Shown: positions 1 to 5,832 of the stretch, one piece after another
Layout: each line of letters begins with the position of its first letter
Numbering within the stretch: the stretch's first letter is position 1
Assembly: GCA_018896765.1 (NCBI GenBank)
Contig: JAHILZ010000043.1
Span: 1-15,910 of the forward strand
Length of the DNA: 15,910 nt
Direction: 5' to 3'
From: Patescibacteria group bacterium
GTDB taxonomy: Bacteria > Patescibacteriota > Minisyncoccia > JAHIHE01
The notes under the pieces: generated by a model
Seen by the model: the letters and a program-made list of their open reading frames with translations, nothing else
What the model was told of the DNA's origin: nothing
Database searches by the model: none
Position numbers and translations under genes: made by a program

Positions 1-204
1 GTCATTGCGAGGAGCCGAAGCGACGAAGCAATCCCGTACTCAAGTTCAAAGTTCAAAGTGAAAAGTTAAAAGTCGAATTCAAAGCTAAAAGTTATAATAT
101 TTCAAAAACTTTAAACTTTTAACTGCAACTTTGCACTTTGCGCTTTGAATTTTTAACTATTCTAGAGATTGCTTCGCCTGTTTGTTGACGAAGCTCGCAA
201 TGAC
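1..204. repeat. Imperfect inverted-repeat element (MITE-like)
   Basis: The ends match in inverted orientation. GTCATTGCGAG at 1-11 pairs with CTCGCAATGAC at 194-204, and GAAGCAATC at 25-33 pairs with GATTGCTTC at 167-175. The inside is built of AAGTT/AAAGT-type words that also occur in inverted form (about 41-73 versus 105-150). No open reading frame is present. It looks like a dispersed non-coding repeat downstream of tsaD. It starts at the window edge, so the left boundary may be cut. Confidence 0.6.
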
Positions 205-231
205 AGAAAAAGGCTATTTCGTAATTCACGA

Positions 232-285
232 AAATTAGAAATTAGAAATTAGAAATTAGAAATTAGAAATTAGAAATTAGAAATT
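232..285. repeat. 7-bp tandem repeat (AAATTAG), about 7.7 copies
   Basis: AAATTAG repeats perfectly for 54 bases, ending 10 bases before the tsaD stop. The same word in reverse complement (CTAATTT) recurs around 15435-15465, so it belongs to a wider repeat family. A slippage-prone satellite is likely; there is no spacer variation as in a CRISPR array. Confidence 0.9.
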
Positions 286-295
286 TTTCAAACAC

Positions 296-1402
296 CTACT
301 TCAACCTTAACTTCGCCTCCGTCTGCACCTTTTCCCAATCACTAATCTCACCGGATTTAAATCTAAAATATCCCGCCAAAGCGATCATCGCGGCGTTGTC
401 GTTGCTATATTCTTTTTCAGGCGCTAAAAATTTCACTTTTGGCAAATTTTTATTTAAAGATTTTTTTAGCTGGCGGCGCAGTTCTTGATTAATAGAAACT
501 CCTCCGCCGATAATTAAAGTTTTAATTTTATATTCCTGCGCCGCTCTGATAGTTTTACTAACCAAAACATCGATTACCGCCGCCTGAAAAGACGCGGCAA
601 TATCAGAAATATAAGTATTTCGAACGCTCGGCAAAACTTTTAATTTTAATTTAAGAGAATCTAAAGTATATTTAACAGAAGTTTTCAAGCCGGAAAAACT
701 AAAATCATAATCACCGCTTTTCTCCATAGGGCGAGGAAAATTAAAAGCCTTGGAATTTCCTATTTTCGCCAATTCTTCAATTCTCGCGCCTCCCGGATAA
801 CCCAAGCCCAGCATTTTTGCCACTTTGTCATATGCCTCTCCCGCCGCGTCATCGCGAGTTTCGCCTAGTATCTTGTATCTCAGCCAACTCTCAATTAAAA
901 CCAATTGCGTATGCCCTCCGCTCACCAAAAGCGCCAGCGCCGGCATTTCAAACACTTTTAACTTTTCACTTTTAACTTTTAACTTAGTTTCGAGCAAGCT
1001 CGAAACTATATGGCCTTCCATATGATTAACTCCGACAAGCGGCTTCTTTAATCCCCACGCCAAAGTTTTTGCCGCGCTCACTCCTGCTAAAAGCGCGGGG
1101 ATTAATCCGGGACCCTTAGCTACACAAATCAAATCAATCTTATCTAAATCTTTCACTCCGCCAGCCGGCAAATTGATTTTTGCGGTTTGTAAAGCTTCCT
1201 CCAAAACAGGAATAAAATTTTTCTGATGCAATTTTGCCGCCAATTGCGGCACCACTCCGCCGAATTTTTTATGCTTCTTGATTTGCGAAGAAATTATATT
1301 TGCTAAAACTTTGACATTCATTTGCCCGTCTTCTTTTTCGACAATCTTTAAAATCGCCGCGCCTGTTTCATCGCAAGTAGATTCAATGCCTAAAATTATC
1401 AT
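296..1402 (-). CDS. tsaD: tRNA N6-adenosine threonylcarbamoyltransferase TsaD
   Basis: Catalytic subunit that transfers the threonylcarbamoyl group from TC-AMP to A37 of ANN-decoding tRNAs (t6A), working with TsaB and TsaE in the cytoplasm. It opens with MIILGIESTCDETG. The metal-binding HMEGH (about residues 127-131 from this start), SGGHTQL, the stretch with DDAAGEAYDKVAKMLGLGYPGG-like spacing, FSFSGLKTSV, IIGGGVSIN and the C-terminal SNDNAAMIA are all ASKHA-fold family motifs. The ATG at 1402 matches the family N-terminus. A TTG at 1417 has a better-placed AGGA at about 1424-1427 and would add five residues, so the start is uncertain. Odd point: a Lys-rich stretch between HMEGH and SGGHT (DNA about 951-1000) is encoded by a copy of the AAAGTGAAAAGTTAAAAGT repeat also found at 55-73. 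The frame is intact, so the gene is probably functional. Confidence 0.95.
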   Translation of the reverse strand: MIILGIESTCDETGAAILKIVEKEDGQMNVKVLANIISSQIKKHKKFGGVVPQLAAKLHQKNFIPVLEEALQTAKINLPAGGVKDLDKIDLICVAKGPGLIPALLAGVSAAKTLAWGLKKPLVGVNHMEGHIVSSLLETKLKVKSEKLKVFEMPALALLVSGGHTQLVLIESWLRYKILGETRDDAAGEAYDKVAKMLGLGYPGGARIEELAKIGNSKAFNFPRPMEKSGDYDFSFSGLKTSVKYTLDSLKLKLKVLPSVRNTYISDIAASFQAAVIDVLVSKTIRAAQEYKIKTLIIGGGVSINQELRRQLKKSLNKNLPKVKFLAPEKEYSNDNAAMIALAGYFRFKSGEISDWEKVQTEAKLRLK

Positions 1403-1532
1403 ATCTATGATGTCCAAAATTAATCCTTTTAAATAATCCCTGCATCTTTCATGCCAAAACCATACTATTTAAGGCTAAAACTCAAATTCTAAATTTTAAA
1501 TCAAATCCCAAATGTTTAAATAAATAATTTAA

Positions 1533-1552
1533 CCTGCCTGCCGGCAGGCAGG
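1533..1552. repeat. 20-bp perfect GC palindrome
   Basis: CCTGCCTGCC followed immediately by its reverse complement GGCAGGCAGG, standing out in very AT-rich surroundings. There is no U-tract on either side, so it is not a terminator. It is probably a dispersed palindromic word; its function is unknown. Confidence 0.85.
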
Positions 1553-1589
1553 AATTTAATCATTTAAAATTCATTTAAAATTAAAAATT
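1553..1589 (+). repeat. 37-base dispersed AT-rich repeat, copy A
   Basis: Identical at 35 of 37 positions to 15500-15536: a shared block of 19 bases, two mismatches, then 16 shared bases. Both copies have the same orientation and lie 46-96 bases upstream of a tRNA gene. Confidence 0.75.
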
Positions 1590-1611
1590 ATAAATTGAAA
1601 ATTCTCTAACT

Positions 1612-1640
1612 ATTATACTACTTTTTCCCTTGACTAACAA
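1612..1640 (-). promoter_or_regulatory. Candidate tsaD promoter
   Basis: On the minus strand TTGTTA (1640-1635), a 17-base spacer and TATAAT (1617-1612). Transcription would start near 1605, giving a leader of about 190-200 bases. It is divergent from, and overlaps, the tRNA-Glu promoter. Confidence 0.5.
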
Positions 1641-1658
1641 GTGAATCTCTTGTATATT
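1630..1658 (+). promoter_or_regulatory. tRNA-Glu promoter
   Basis: TTGACT (1630-1635), exactly 17 bases, TATATT (1653-1658). The predicted start near 1665 is about 20 bases before the tRNA. Confidence 0.75.
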
Positions 1659-1684
1659 ACTTGTATTGTTTTATTTATCATTAT

Positions 1685-1756
1685 GGCCCTATCGTCTAGT
1701 GGTTAGGACACCAGGTTTTCATCCTGGTAACAGGGGTTCGATTCCCCTTAGGGCTA
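1685..1756 (+). tRNA. tRNA-Glu (anticodon UUC)
   Basis: The acceptor stem GGCCCTA pairs with TAGGGCT (one terminal G.U). The anticodon stem CCAGG/CCTGG encloses loop TTTTCAT with anticodon TTC. The T arm is AGGGG-TTCGATT-CCCCT. The discriminator is A1756. CCA is not encoded, unlike the tRNA-Pro in this window, so it needs CCA-adding enzyme. Its 3' half resembles sequences at 4904-4918 (inverted) and 5020-5040 (direct). Confidence 0.96.
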
Positions 1757-1763
1757 CAAAAAT

Positions 1764-1792
1764 AAAAATCCTTTATCGTAAAGGATTTTTTT
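1764..1792 (+). terminator. Intrinsic terminator of tRNA-Glu
   Basis: AAAAATCCTTTA, loop TCG, TAAAGGATTTTT and further T residues. It sits 8 bases after the tRNA. Confidence 0.85.
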
Positions 1793-1890
1793 AGTACCCA
1801 AATAAATAAAACGCCCGACAGAGTGCTAAAAGATATTATTAAAATTAATTTGTGCCTATAACCAATTTTAATAGTAATTTTTTCTATCGG

Positions 1891-2502
1891 CTATTTCTTT
1901 TTCATTGTCGGAAATTGATCAATAAATTCTTTAGGTTTTAAAACTTTTAAACTATTTTCAAGTTTAATTTCCTTTATTATTTTTTTTGCTTCATTATACA
2001 AATCACCGTCGTTAGTAATAAAAAAATCGCATTCTTTATTTTTAGAAGCAGCTATTGCCGTTGCAAGGTGAATGACATCTTTAGCATTTAAGTTTGAATA
2101 AATTCCTAATTCATGTGCGAGCTGCCAGCCACTCGGTATATTCTCATCTTTTGATGAATCTAAATCAAGAAATCCAAGATTAGGCAATTGCTGTTGTAAA
2201 TTTTCTAACCACCCTGATACTTGTTCAAAATGATATTTTTTTAGTTTTTTATTATCCCGTGGATTTTTAATCTTTTTAATTATACTATTTAGGCTTTTAT
2301 TTTGACTTAGTTTATCCCAAAGAAAAATTTCGTTCTTTCTATATTCCGCTAATTCTATCATTGCGAAAGTTGAAGTCTTTAATTTCCAACTCCTTGTTCT
2401 TACAGATTCCATTAAAACAACAGTATGATTGTCCTTGTCGGCAACAAAACCTAAGATAACATTTGTATCTATATATAAAATTTTACTTTTTTTTCTTTGC
2501 AT
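1891..2502 (-). CDS. PIN-domain ribonuclease, VapC-like toxin candidate
   Basis: A PIN-fold protein of 203 residues. The acidic metal-binding set is visible: IDTNVI near residue 11, a mid-protein Glu in MIELAEY, Asp in AKDVIHLATAIAA, and the C-terminal FFITNDGDL. PIN nucleases of this type usually cleave tRNA or mRNA as the toxin of a toxin-antitoxin pair. The reading frame runs open back to 2586. The ATG at 2502 is preferred because it starts directly before the conserved ILYIDTNV strand, and because the upstream part overlaps a better small gene (2483-2650) in another frame. The two genes overlap by 20 bases, suggesting coupled translation. No HTH or AbrB antitoxin is adjacent, so the 55-residue neighbour is the obvious antitoxin candidate. 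Target unknown. Confidence 0.8.
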   Translation of the reverse strand: MQRKKSKILYIDTNVILGFVADKDNHTVVLMESVRTRSWKLKTSTFAMIELAEYRKNEIFLWDKLSQNKSLNSIIKKIKNPRDNKKLKKYHFEQVSGWLENLQQQLPNLGFLDLDSSKDENIPSGWQLAHELGIYSNLNAKDVIHLATAIAASKNKECDFFITNDGDLYNEAKKIIKEIKLENSLKVLKPKEFIDQFPTMKKK

Positions 2503-2650
2503 AAAATTCAACTTTAACGGGTTTTGAAACCTTTGTGTAAGCTTTAAATGCGACTTTCTCGCCTTCTTTTGTACGAAATTCAACACTAACGGGTTTTGAA
2601 ACCTTTTTTTCTGCTGTAAATGAAATTTTTTCTCTTCTGTGTATGGACAT
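2483..2650 (-). CDS. Small basic protein (55 aa) with duplicated motif; antitoxin candidate
   Basis: This frame is short but well supported. It starts with ATG at 2650, 11 bases after the endonuclease stop, with TTAGAAA just upstream. It ends in TAA at 2483 inside the PIN gene start. The product begins MSIHRREKISFTAEKK. The unit KVSKPVxVEF occurs twice, followed by RTKEGEKVAF after the first copy and by a run of lysines at the end. The repeat is visible in DNA as near-identical 30-base segments at 2504-2534 and 2576-2605. It resembles no antitoxin fold I can name. Position and overlap with a PIN gene suggest a toxin partner, but it might also be a nucleic-acid-binding accessory protein of the restriction locus. 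Strongly Lys-rich and without predicted membrane segments. Confidence 0.65.
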   Translation of the reverse strand: MSIHRREKISFTAEKKVSKPVSVEFRTKEGEKVAFKAYTKVSKPVKVEFYAKKKK

Positions 2651-2660
2651 TTTCTAAAAA

Positions 2661-3572
2661 TTATTTTAAATCCGTTATTAATTCTTTAAAACCGGCAGTA
2701 TTAACCCAATAATTATTTGGATTATTTTTTAAACATTTATCTATTTCTTTTCGCTGTGTGGTTATTTTATTGCCATTACCATTCTGACTTAATAATATAT
2801 TTGAATATTTTCCGTCTAAAAAAGAAATATATGATATATTGTTTTTTTCATGCAATCCTAAAATTTCAATTAATTCTGATATTTGCTTATCTTGCCCGCC
2901 ACCGGAAGTGTTTAAATGCTTTGCCTCGCAAAGAAAAATTTTATCTTTAGCTTTAATAATCAAATCCAATGTTTTATCTTGTTTTTTTGCCTTGATTCTT
3001 ATATTTAAGTTTTTACGAACATTTTTAAGATTGAATTTTTGAGAAAATTTAACTACGCAAAAATCAGTTTTAGAAAAGTTTTCCCAATCAAACACTTCCG
3101 CATAACCTTGCTTTTTCAAAAGACTAATTAATTTATTTTCGCCGCATTTTCCTTTTTTACGGGATGAATTAGTATCTAAAATAGATTGAATCCACTCCTC
3201 GGGAACTATTTCATTAAGCAACCTTTTGGCAAAATATTTCTGAGTAATTTTTTTAAGCAGTTCTGTATCGTTTTTAACTTCATCAATTATATTATCGCAA
3301 GCATTTACAAAACAGGCGAATTCCGAACAATTAGAAAATTTACCGATAGATTTTGATAGCTCTAAAAAATATTTATTGATTATAAGCGTTTTTTCTTTTT
3401 TATCTTGCAGGGTTTTTATGGTTATTAAAATATTTTTTATTTCTTTTGTGTTGCTAATGTATTTTTCTATTTCAGGATGTTTTTCGTCAAATACATAAAA
3501 ATCATCAAGCGATTTTTCTAGGTTTTCTTGAGAAATTTTAAAATAATGTAAGTTGCTTTGGAATACTTTCAT
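2661..3572 (-). CDS. Type II restriction endonuclease, PD-(D/E)XK fold
   Basis: A protein of 303 residues that probably cuts DNA at the site protected by the neighbouring methyltransferase. The first 130 residues are helical and unrecognised. The nuclease core follows: KGKCGENKLISLLKKQGY (Glu145), then TLDLIIKAKDKIFLCEAKH, giving Asp203, Glu216 and Lys218 of the PD-(D/E)XK site, followed by the Gly-rich NTSGGGQDKQ. The ATG at 3572 lies inside the methyltransferase gene, overlapping it by 35 bases, which suggests coupled translation with methyltransferase made first. Recognition sequence not inferable. AT content is higher than in tsaD or the RNA methyltransferase gene, compatible with transfer. 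Confidence 0.82.
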   Translation of the reverse strand: MKVFQSNLHYFKISQENLEKSLDDFYVFDEKHPEIEKYISNTKEIKNILITIKTLQDKKEKTLIINKYFLELSKSIGKFSNCSEFACFVNACDNIIDEVKNDTELLKKITQKYFAKRLLNEIVPEEWIQSILDTNSSRKKGKCGENKLISLLKKQGYAEVFDWENFSKTDFCVVKFSQKFNLKNVRKNLNIRIKAKKQDKTLDLIIKAKDKIFLCEAKHLNTSGGGQDKQISELIEILGLHEKNNISYISFLDGKYSNILLSQNGNGNKITTQRKEIDKCLKNNPNNYWVNTAGFKELITDLK

Positions 3573-4689
3573 AATAAATGTAATTTAAAAATTTATAAGC
3601 CAGATCAAATGAAATTCTCTTGCGGTTATTATCTCTGAAATTAGTTAAGAAAAAAGAGGAATACTTAATGCGATTTTTGTTTAACTCACTATTAAATTTG
3701 TTCATTAGTTCAATTTGCACATTAATTGATATGTCTTTTTTAAAAATCAGATGAGCCATGTTACGAGAAGTGTTTTTACCCACTAAGCCAGCTATTTTAT
3801 ATTTTCTAATATCTTCAAGCTGAATTTTTTTACCGTTCTTACTGTCGATTGCTCTTAAAAATAAAATATTTTTTTCTAGTGACTTTTTTATATCATTGCT
3901 AGTATTAAGCAACTTTTTATCTTTAATATTTTGCAAAGCTATTTCAACTTCATATTCTCCGGATTTAAGATAATCCTCCGTAAGCCGGAAAACTCCTAAA
4001 TAATTTTTAGTTTGACTAATTTGATTAATAAACTCTCCGCCAAATTGCCAGTTATATTTTTTTTCAAGCGATAATTCAATTTTTTTGTTTTCAGGATAAA
4101 TAATTGCATTTATTGAATTTTTTTCTGATATTTTATTTCTTTTTTTAAAATAAAATGAAATAACATTATAAGTAGTATCGTCAAAAACTTGTTCTGAAAA
4201 AATATTTAATTTTATTATCTCAAATTTCTCAAAAAATAATTCACGGATTTTTTTTGAATTTTCAGCGCATAAAAAATTTAAGGGAACTATTAAAATTCCT
4301 TCCTCGCAATTCAAAACGGAAAAAATGGAAACTTGATATAAATCTTCAAATACAGAATGACCGCCTGAAAAAAACTTTTTTTTAGTTTCTTGCTCGGCCT
4401 TATTTTTATGCAAGTATGGCGGATTAGTGCAAACAAATTTATAATTTTTAGGCGAATTTATAGAATCGTTTAAAAAAACATTTTTTTGATCAGTATATTT
4501 TTTATCACAATCAAAACCGATAATTTTTTTACAATTATTATTTTTCGCCCAATTCATCAAATCTTGGTTTCCGGCAAAAGGATCAGTTATTTCTTTTTCT
4601 TTTATGAATTTTTCAAATCCATTTAGAATATGATTTGAATTAGTGGTGAAAAATTGGCCTAAGTTTTGTTTTTTAATAACCGTATTCAT
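3538..4689 (-). CDS. DNA N6-adenine methyltransferase of a type II R-M system
   Basis: A protein of 383 residues that transfers methyl from S-adenosylmethionine to adenine in DNA. Motif order is that of the gamma class: NLGQFFTT (motif X) near residue 10, DPFAGNQDL (motif I, SAM binding) near 36-44, and TNPPYL (motif IV, catalytic NPPY) near 88-93. A long C-terminal half follows as likely target-recognition region. The ATG at 4689 is preferred. An earlier ATG at 4707 overlaps a perfect TATAAT on the same strand, so it is probably promoter sequence. Only six bases separate the -10 box from the ATG, implying a leaderless or nearly leaderless mRNA. First gene of the apparent operon methyltransferase, endonuclease, small protein, PIN. 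Confidence 0.88.
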   Translation of the reverse strand: MNTVIKKQNLGQFFTTNSNHILNGFEKFIKEKEITDPFAGNQDLMNWAKNNNCKKIIGFDCDKKYTDQKNVFLNDSINSPKNYKFVCTNPPYLHKNKAEQETKKKFFSGGHSVFEDLYQVSIFSVLNCEEGILIVPLNFLCAENSKKIRELFFEKFEIIKLNIFSEQVFDDTTYNVISFYFKKRNKISEKNSINAIIYPENKKIELSLEKKYNWQFGGEFINQISQTKNYLGVFRLTEDYLKSGEYEVEIALQNIKDKKLLNTSNDIKKSLEKNILFLRAIDSKNGKKIQLEDIRKYKIAGLVGKNTSRNMAHLIFKKDISINVQIELMNKFNSELNKNRIKYSSFFLTNFRDNNRKRISFDLAYKFLNYIYYESIPKQLTLF

Positions 4690-4695
4690 ATTTTT

Positions 4696-4704
4696 ATTAT
4701 ACCA
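4696..4704 (-). promoter_or_regulatory. Extended -10 promoter of the methyltransferase operon
   Basis: Minus-strand TGGTATAAT: TATAAT at 4701-4696 preceded by TGG. A T-rich -35 region lies 17 bases upstream. The same nine bases precede the LexA-methyltransferase gene at 14970-14962, so both restriction loci use the same promoter type. Confidence 0.65.
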
Positions 4705-4860
4705 CATTTCTAAAAAGAAAAAAACTATTGGCTTTCATGCATAAATAAAGGCTTTTTTTAGAAAGTATTTTATGTTATAGCCGAAATAACGCTATTCCAC
4801 CGCTTTAATTCTATAATCATAGGGTTCAAATTAGCAATACAATAGTCTACTATCGTTATT

Positions 4861-4890
4861 TAAAATCACGGGATTAACCCCGTGATTTTA
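4861..4890. repeat. 12-bp-stem hairpin
   Basis: TAAAATCACGGG pairs perfectly with CCCGTGATTTTA around a six-base loop. There is no clear U-tract. A similar AT-flanked hairpin with CCCG core stands before rpmB at 15134-15165. Confidence 0.7.
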
Positions 4891-4896
4891 AATTAT

Positions 4897-5035
4897 GCAG
4901 TCATAAGGGGAATCGAACAGGGAAAGGCCGAAAACCGTAAGGTTTTTGTGGCGGAAATACTAAAACCGAGGGGTTTTAGAGCGCAGCCCTGAGCGTAGTC
5001 GAAGGGTGAGCGGTGAAATTTCCCCTTAGGGCTGC
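4897..5035 (+). ncRNA. Multi-hairpin segment, candidate structured RNA
   Basis: The ends form a 16-position helix with one A.G mismatch and one G.U: GCAGTCATAAGGGGAA (4897-4912) with TTCCCCTTAGGGCTGC (5020-5035). Inside are AAAACC-GTAA-GGTTTT (GNRA-type loop, about 4931-4946), CTAAAACC-GAGG-GGTTTTAG (about 4960-4979) and CCCT...AGGG (about 4987-5006). A strong terminator follows nine bases later. A weak TATAAT at 4812-4817 is the only promoter candidate. The third hairpin word and the tRNA-Glu-like ends suggest it may instead be a composite of dispersed repeats. No known RNA family is recognised. Confidence 0.35.
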
Positions 5036-5043
5036 AAAATAAA

Positions 5044-5074
5044 AAAACAGCCCCGAGTACTCGGGGCTGTTTTT
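5044..5074. terminator. Bidirectional intrinsic terminator
   Basis: Palindrome with AAAAACAGCCCCGAG on one side and CTCGGGGCTGTTTTT on the other. It is GC-rich with A/T tails on both strands. It lies 29 bases after the minus-strand PIN gene and 9 bases after the plus-strand hairpin segment. Confidence 0.9.
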
Positions 5075-5102
5075 AAATATCAAATGGCAAATTATCAAAA
5101 TA

Positions 5103-5525
5103 TTATTTTTTGAAGCGGTTTAGAAATTGCCGCGGGGAAAGAATTGGAATATTTTGGAAAGATTTGAGCTTTAATAAATGTTTGTCGCCGGAAATAATAA
5201 AATCGGCTCCGGAAGCTAAAGCGCAATCTAAAATTATATCATCCGACGAATCATCCTTGATAATTTTTAATGGTTTTATTGAAGAAGAAAAAATTAAACA
5301 ATCGTTAGTTATCGCGCTGATTATTTCTTCTGTCGTTAAACCGGCTTTCAGCAGAGGAATAATAAATTTTGGATAACTTAAAACGCGAGTTATTTCTTGA
5401 ATTATTTGAGGGTTTACGGATACTATAATTTTATTTTGCGAAAACAAATTATAAAGAAATTCTAATTCTTTATTTCGCCAAATAAACATTGAGATAAAAA
5501 TATTTGTATCAAAAACGACTTTCAT
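5103..5525 (-). CDS. PIN-domain toxin of an AbrB/PIN toxin-antitoxin pair
   Basis: About 140 residues from the ATG at 5525. The start is chosen because MKVVFDTNIFIS is the canonical first strand of PIN toxins, and it falls five bases after the antitoxin stop. Acidic residues: Asp in FDTN, Glu in IIQEITRVLSYPKF, Asp pair in KDDSSDDIILDCALASGA, Asp in FIISGDKHLL. The pattern matches the PIN toxin family described as putative toxin-antitoxin toxin (COG1569 type, from memory). Expected to be an Mg-dependent RNase neutralised by the upstream AbrB-like protein. Intact, terminated by the palindrome at 5044-5074. Confidence 0.88.
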   Translation of the reverse strand: MKVVFDTNIFISMFIWRNKELEFLYNLFSQNKIIVSVNPQIIQEITRVLSYPKFIIPLLKAGLTTEEIISAITNDCLIFSSSIKPLKIIKDDSSDDIILDCALASGADFIISGDKHLLKLKSFQNIPILSPRQFLNRFKK

Positions 5526-5529
5526 AAAA

Positions 5530-5751
5530 CTATTTGGATTTATTTCGCGCCCAAACAACAGCATCTTGAATATCTTTTTTAGAAATCATTTTCCCAAGCT
5601 TAAGAAGACCGGGGCGTAAATTTTTTAATGAAGGCTCTTGCATTTTTTTAACGATAATAGTATCATCCGTTTCTCTGATAAAAACTTTTTTTCCTATCCA
5701 TTTTTTCGGCAAAACAATGCTTTGTCCCGTAATTTTAGTTTGATAATTCAT
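5530..5751 (-). CDS. AbrB/MazE-type (SpoVT-AbrB fold) antitoxin
   Basis: A protein of 73 residues. The N-terminal swapped-hairpin DNA-binding domain is visible in TKITGQSIVLPKKWIGKKVF followed by the strand DTIIVKK. The C-terminal helix (LLKLGKMISKKDIQDAVVWAR) would bind and inhibit the PIN toxin. Stop TAG at 5530-5532 is four bases before the toxin ATG, a typical antitoxin-first operon. Such proteins usually repress their own promoter; here two TATAAT words nine bases apart (5793-5788 and 5784-5779) form a repeated AGTATAATA sequence that could be operator as well as promoter. Confidence 0.88.
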   Translation of the reverse strand: MNYQTKITGQSIVLPKKWIGKKVFIRETDDTIIVKKMQEPSLKNLRPGLLKLGKMISKKDIQDAVVWARNKSK

Positions 5752-5787
5752 AAAATTTGATTATTTTCTTATATTTTTATTATACTT

Positions 5788-5816
5788 ATTATACTCTCTT
5801 AAAATTCAGCCGTCAA
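5788..5816 (-). promoter_or_regulatory. Promoter of the AbrB/PIN operon
   Basis: Minus strand TTGACG (5816-5811), 17-base spacer, TATAAT (5793-5788). It is the best sigma70-type match in the window. Expected start near 5781 with a leader of about 30 bases. Confidence 0.8.
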
Positions 5817-5832
5817 TTTTTTTAATTAATCG

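Larger units (their letters stand above)
1418..1605 (-). other. tsaD 5' leader with AT-rich repeats
   Basis: About 190 bases between the proposed tsaD promoter and its start. It holds a 20-bp perfect palindrome at 1533-1552 and a 37-base AT-rich dispersed repeat at 1553-1589 that recurs upstream of tRNA-Pro. No gene is seen. Confidence 0.5.

Noticed and set aside
232..285. Possible CRISPR-like array
   Set aside because: A 7-bp unit repeated head to tail without spacers is a simple satellite.
2503..2586. N-terminal extension of the PIN protein
   Set aside because: The region is better explained by the overlapping 55-codon gene; the PIN fold starts right after the ATG at 2502.
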